Positions 62,001-64,000 of a DNA stretch of 64,000 nt are shown in pieces. A program made the translations under genes and the position numbers. How positions within the stretch are numbered: position 1 is the stretch's first letter; every line of letters begins with the position of its first letter. The notes beneath the pieces are model-generated. The model did not search any database and had not been told where the DNA came from. It saw only the letters and a program-made list of their open reading frames with translations. This stretch comes from Theobroma cacao (taxonomy: Eukaryota; Streptophyta; Magnoliopsida; Malvales; Malvaceae): contig NC_030859.1 of the NCBI RefSeq assembly GCF_000208745.1, forward strand, positions 1,921,367 to 1,985,366. Direction: 5' to 3'.

Positions 62001-64000
62001 GGCATATATATTATTAAGAAATCATACAGTAAAACTATTGTTGTTGCATGTTATCTTAATTCATGTTCATTTTGTGGTTTATCAATTATTTTGCTTTCTT
62101 GATGTCAATGTTTAGAGAAAAAGCCTTTCTTTCTCAGTTGTCTGTACTTGCAGGTTCTATTATGTGCTACAGGAGAAGATCTGTGGACATTCAAGAAAGT
62201 TTTCAGCTATTTGGTTGAATTGGCCGAATGTGATTTGAACTATGATGTCCGTGACCGAGCTCGTTTACTAAAGAAACTTCCTTCATGCAATTTAGGCTCT
62301 CAAGGACCAGAGGAAGGAACTAATGGTCTTAATGAAAAAAACGTTCTGCATGTAGTTGCAAAATGCATATTTGGGAGACAAACTAGAGAAGTGAAAGCTG
62401 AATCAAATAACTACCGGTTTTATCTTCCCGGGTCTCTCTCACAGATAGTTCTTCATGCAGCTCCAGGGTATGAACCTCTCCCAAAGCCATGCAGTTTGCC
62501 CCTTGATGACCTGAATGTGCCTGAAGGAACACATGCAGTTGAGAAGGGGCCCGATTACAGTGGGACAGATGATCATGGTACATCATCTGGTCCTTTGGAT
62601 GAGGAAAGTGCTTCTGATTATGATTCTCAGCACTCTATCACTGGCTCAAGTGGCAGTGGTCGTAGTGATGACAATGAATTTACAAGTGAAGAAAATGATA
62701 ATGCAGATCCATTGATTCAGATTTCAGATGTTGGCAATGCTTCCGAAAATCAGAATGGAGTTTCTCAGTCTTCTCCAGCTAATCTGGGGGAATTAATGTC
62801 AAATAGAGCTCTAGAGTCATGGTTGGAGGAACAGCCTGGTTCATCAAACCCAGGCATATCGGAACAAAGTCAAGTTTGTAAATCATCAGCAAGAATATCT
62901 ATCAGGGATGTTGGAAGGCAGGTTAAACCAAAAAGCTATTCACTCTTAGACCCTGCAAATGGAAATGGTTTGAAGGTGGATTATTCTTTTTCATCAGAGA
63001 TATCAAGCATATCCCCTCTACTTGTATGCATAGAAGTTTTCTTTAAGAACTGTTCATCAGAGACCATAATGGAAATAACCTTGGTGGATGAGGAGTCTAC
63101 CAGAGCCTTAGATTCTGCAGACCAAGCAGCCGCTGTAAATGAGAGGTGATTTTGCTCTTATGTTATGCTTGTCTATGAAGTTCCCCACATTTCTTGTATA
63201 TGTATCTTTCACTAATTATAAGATTGCTTAACTGTGGGAAAGCTCTATCCATATTGTTCCTATAGATGTTAATCATATCTTTCCATCACAGCATTATCTG
63301 ATAGATTAACTGAATACATTTTAAGTTGGGCCATGATATATTTATTATGAAATGTGTCTAATAAAGAGTGGAAATTAATCTACAATCTCAACTAAATTCA
63401 CTCTGTTTGGTCAACTAAATTTATTATATGGGGGACAAGACAAGTTAAAATATCTCATTTCCAGAAGTTCTAGCTTACATTCTGCACTTGGGTGTTCTAC
63501 TTTCTTAGTTCCAATGGCTGAGTTTGGCCTCTTATCCTTGTTGATTAATGTTATTGTACTGTTACATTTTGTATATCTTATTGCTATGATGCATATATCT
63601 TATTCATTGTCTCCAAATAAATAACTTTTTTATTTTAAATGTATAATTGGAACATGCAGATTTCTGCAGTTTATAAACTATGGTCCATACTTAGAAGTTA
63701 GAGGTCAGGGTTATTAAAGTTGCATTATTTCCAGTGTATAAATATAGTCACTTCTGAAGAAGGTTGTTCGTTGTGGGTGGTATTTGCCTTTCTGGGGCTT
63801 GTGTGGCCTTTTTGTTGTTTATGATGTAGTGTTTTCATGGCTTAAGCACTGTTCTATCAGTCCTAATTTCTTGATTCTGCAGCTCCATGAAATCTTATGA
63901 TAATGTGCCAACACTAGTTCCAATGGAAGAGATTCCTTCTCTAGAACCTGGTCAGACAACAAGAAGGCTTCTTCAAGTTCGCTTTCATCACCATCTATTG
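56028..64000 (+). CDS. PAT2: AP-3 complex subunit beta (PAT2), 5' part
   Basis: Large beta-adaptin of the AP-3 vesicle coat, acting in Golgi/TGN-to-vacuole traffic and vacuole maturation. Exons: 56028-56243, 56735-56811, 57238-57487, 58018-58641, 59482-59655, 60322-60448, 60537-60646, 61049-61249, 62154-63145 and 63883 to the window end; 963 codons so far with phases closing. The N-terminal armadillo/HEAT trunk is evident (DLGDPNPLVRAWALRTMAGI, DPSVYVRKCAANALPKL, DHSPGVVGAAAAAFASVCP). A Ser/Asp/Glu-rich hinge follows (about residues 720-790; DEESASDYDSQ, SGSGRSDDNE), then the start of the ear region. The C-terminus lies outside the window. The opening MFPQFGATAETLSKASTMVF matches plant AP-3 beta proteins. 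Confidence 0.93.
59818..59902. repeat. Exact 24-bp direct repeat in AP-3 beta intron 5
   Basis: The 24-bp word at 59818-59841, beginning TACTGCAATTCTCAGTATTG, recurs exactly at 59879-59902, 61 bp apart, inside an intron. Confidence 0.9.

Overview
The window is nuclear DNA from a flowering plant, a core eudicot. The genes have many GT-AG introns, the intergenic DNA is very AT-rich, and every recognisable protein matches a plant family. Gene style and microsynteny suggest a rosid, possibly a Malvales-type genome, but that is an impression. All exon coordinates were read by eye from open reading frames, splice dinucleotides and phase. In each complete model the phases close exactly.

Layout: (1) 1-2751, AT-rich upstream DNA with G-box/ABRE motifs; 2752-4260 (+), a clade A protein phosphatase 2C of the PP2CA/AHG3 type, a negative regulator of ABA signalling. 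(2) 4261-9804, a long gene-poor spacer with TA microsatellites. (3) 9805-26077, three genes in the same order as Arabidopsis At2g39740-39750-39760: HESO1, the small-RNA uridylyltransferase (+); a PMT11-like Golgi methyltransferase (-), convergent with HESO1; and a BPM3-like MATH-BTB adaptor of CUL3 ligases (+). (4) 27004-27273 (-), a small plant-specific protein. (5) 31601-42310, an RCC1-repeat gene (+) and a WAKL15-like receptor kinase (+), matching the At3g53830-At3g53840 pair. A truncated duplicate of the kinase 5' end lies between them. (6) 42311-48088, a patchwork of broken and duplicated sequence: a frameshifted TRB-type Myb fragment, tandem repeats, scrambled fragments of the neighbouring FDM gene, and a GC-rich block with a Pol III type 3 promoter layout. 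(7) 48089-52654 (-), an intact FDM/IDN2-type gene of RNA-directed DNA methylation. (8) 56028-64000 (+), the 5' 963 codons of the AP-3 beta adaptin gene, running off the window.

Two genes belong to small-RNA pathways (HESO1 and FDM), and two belong to ABA/stress or cell-wall signalling (PP2CA and WAKL). They are ordinary scattered plant genes, not an operon. The most unusual stretch is 43.5-47.2 kb, where pieces of an RdDM gene lie rearranged beside their intact parent, next to a possible uncharacterised Pol III transcription unit.
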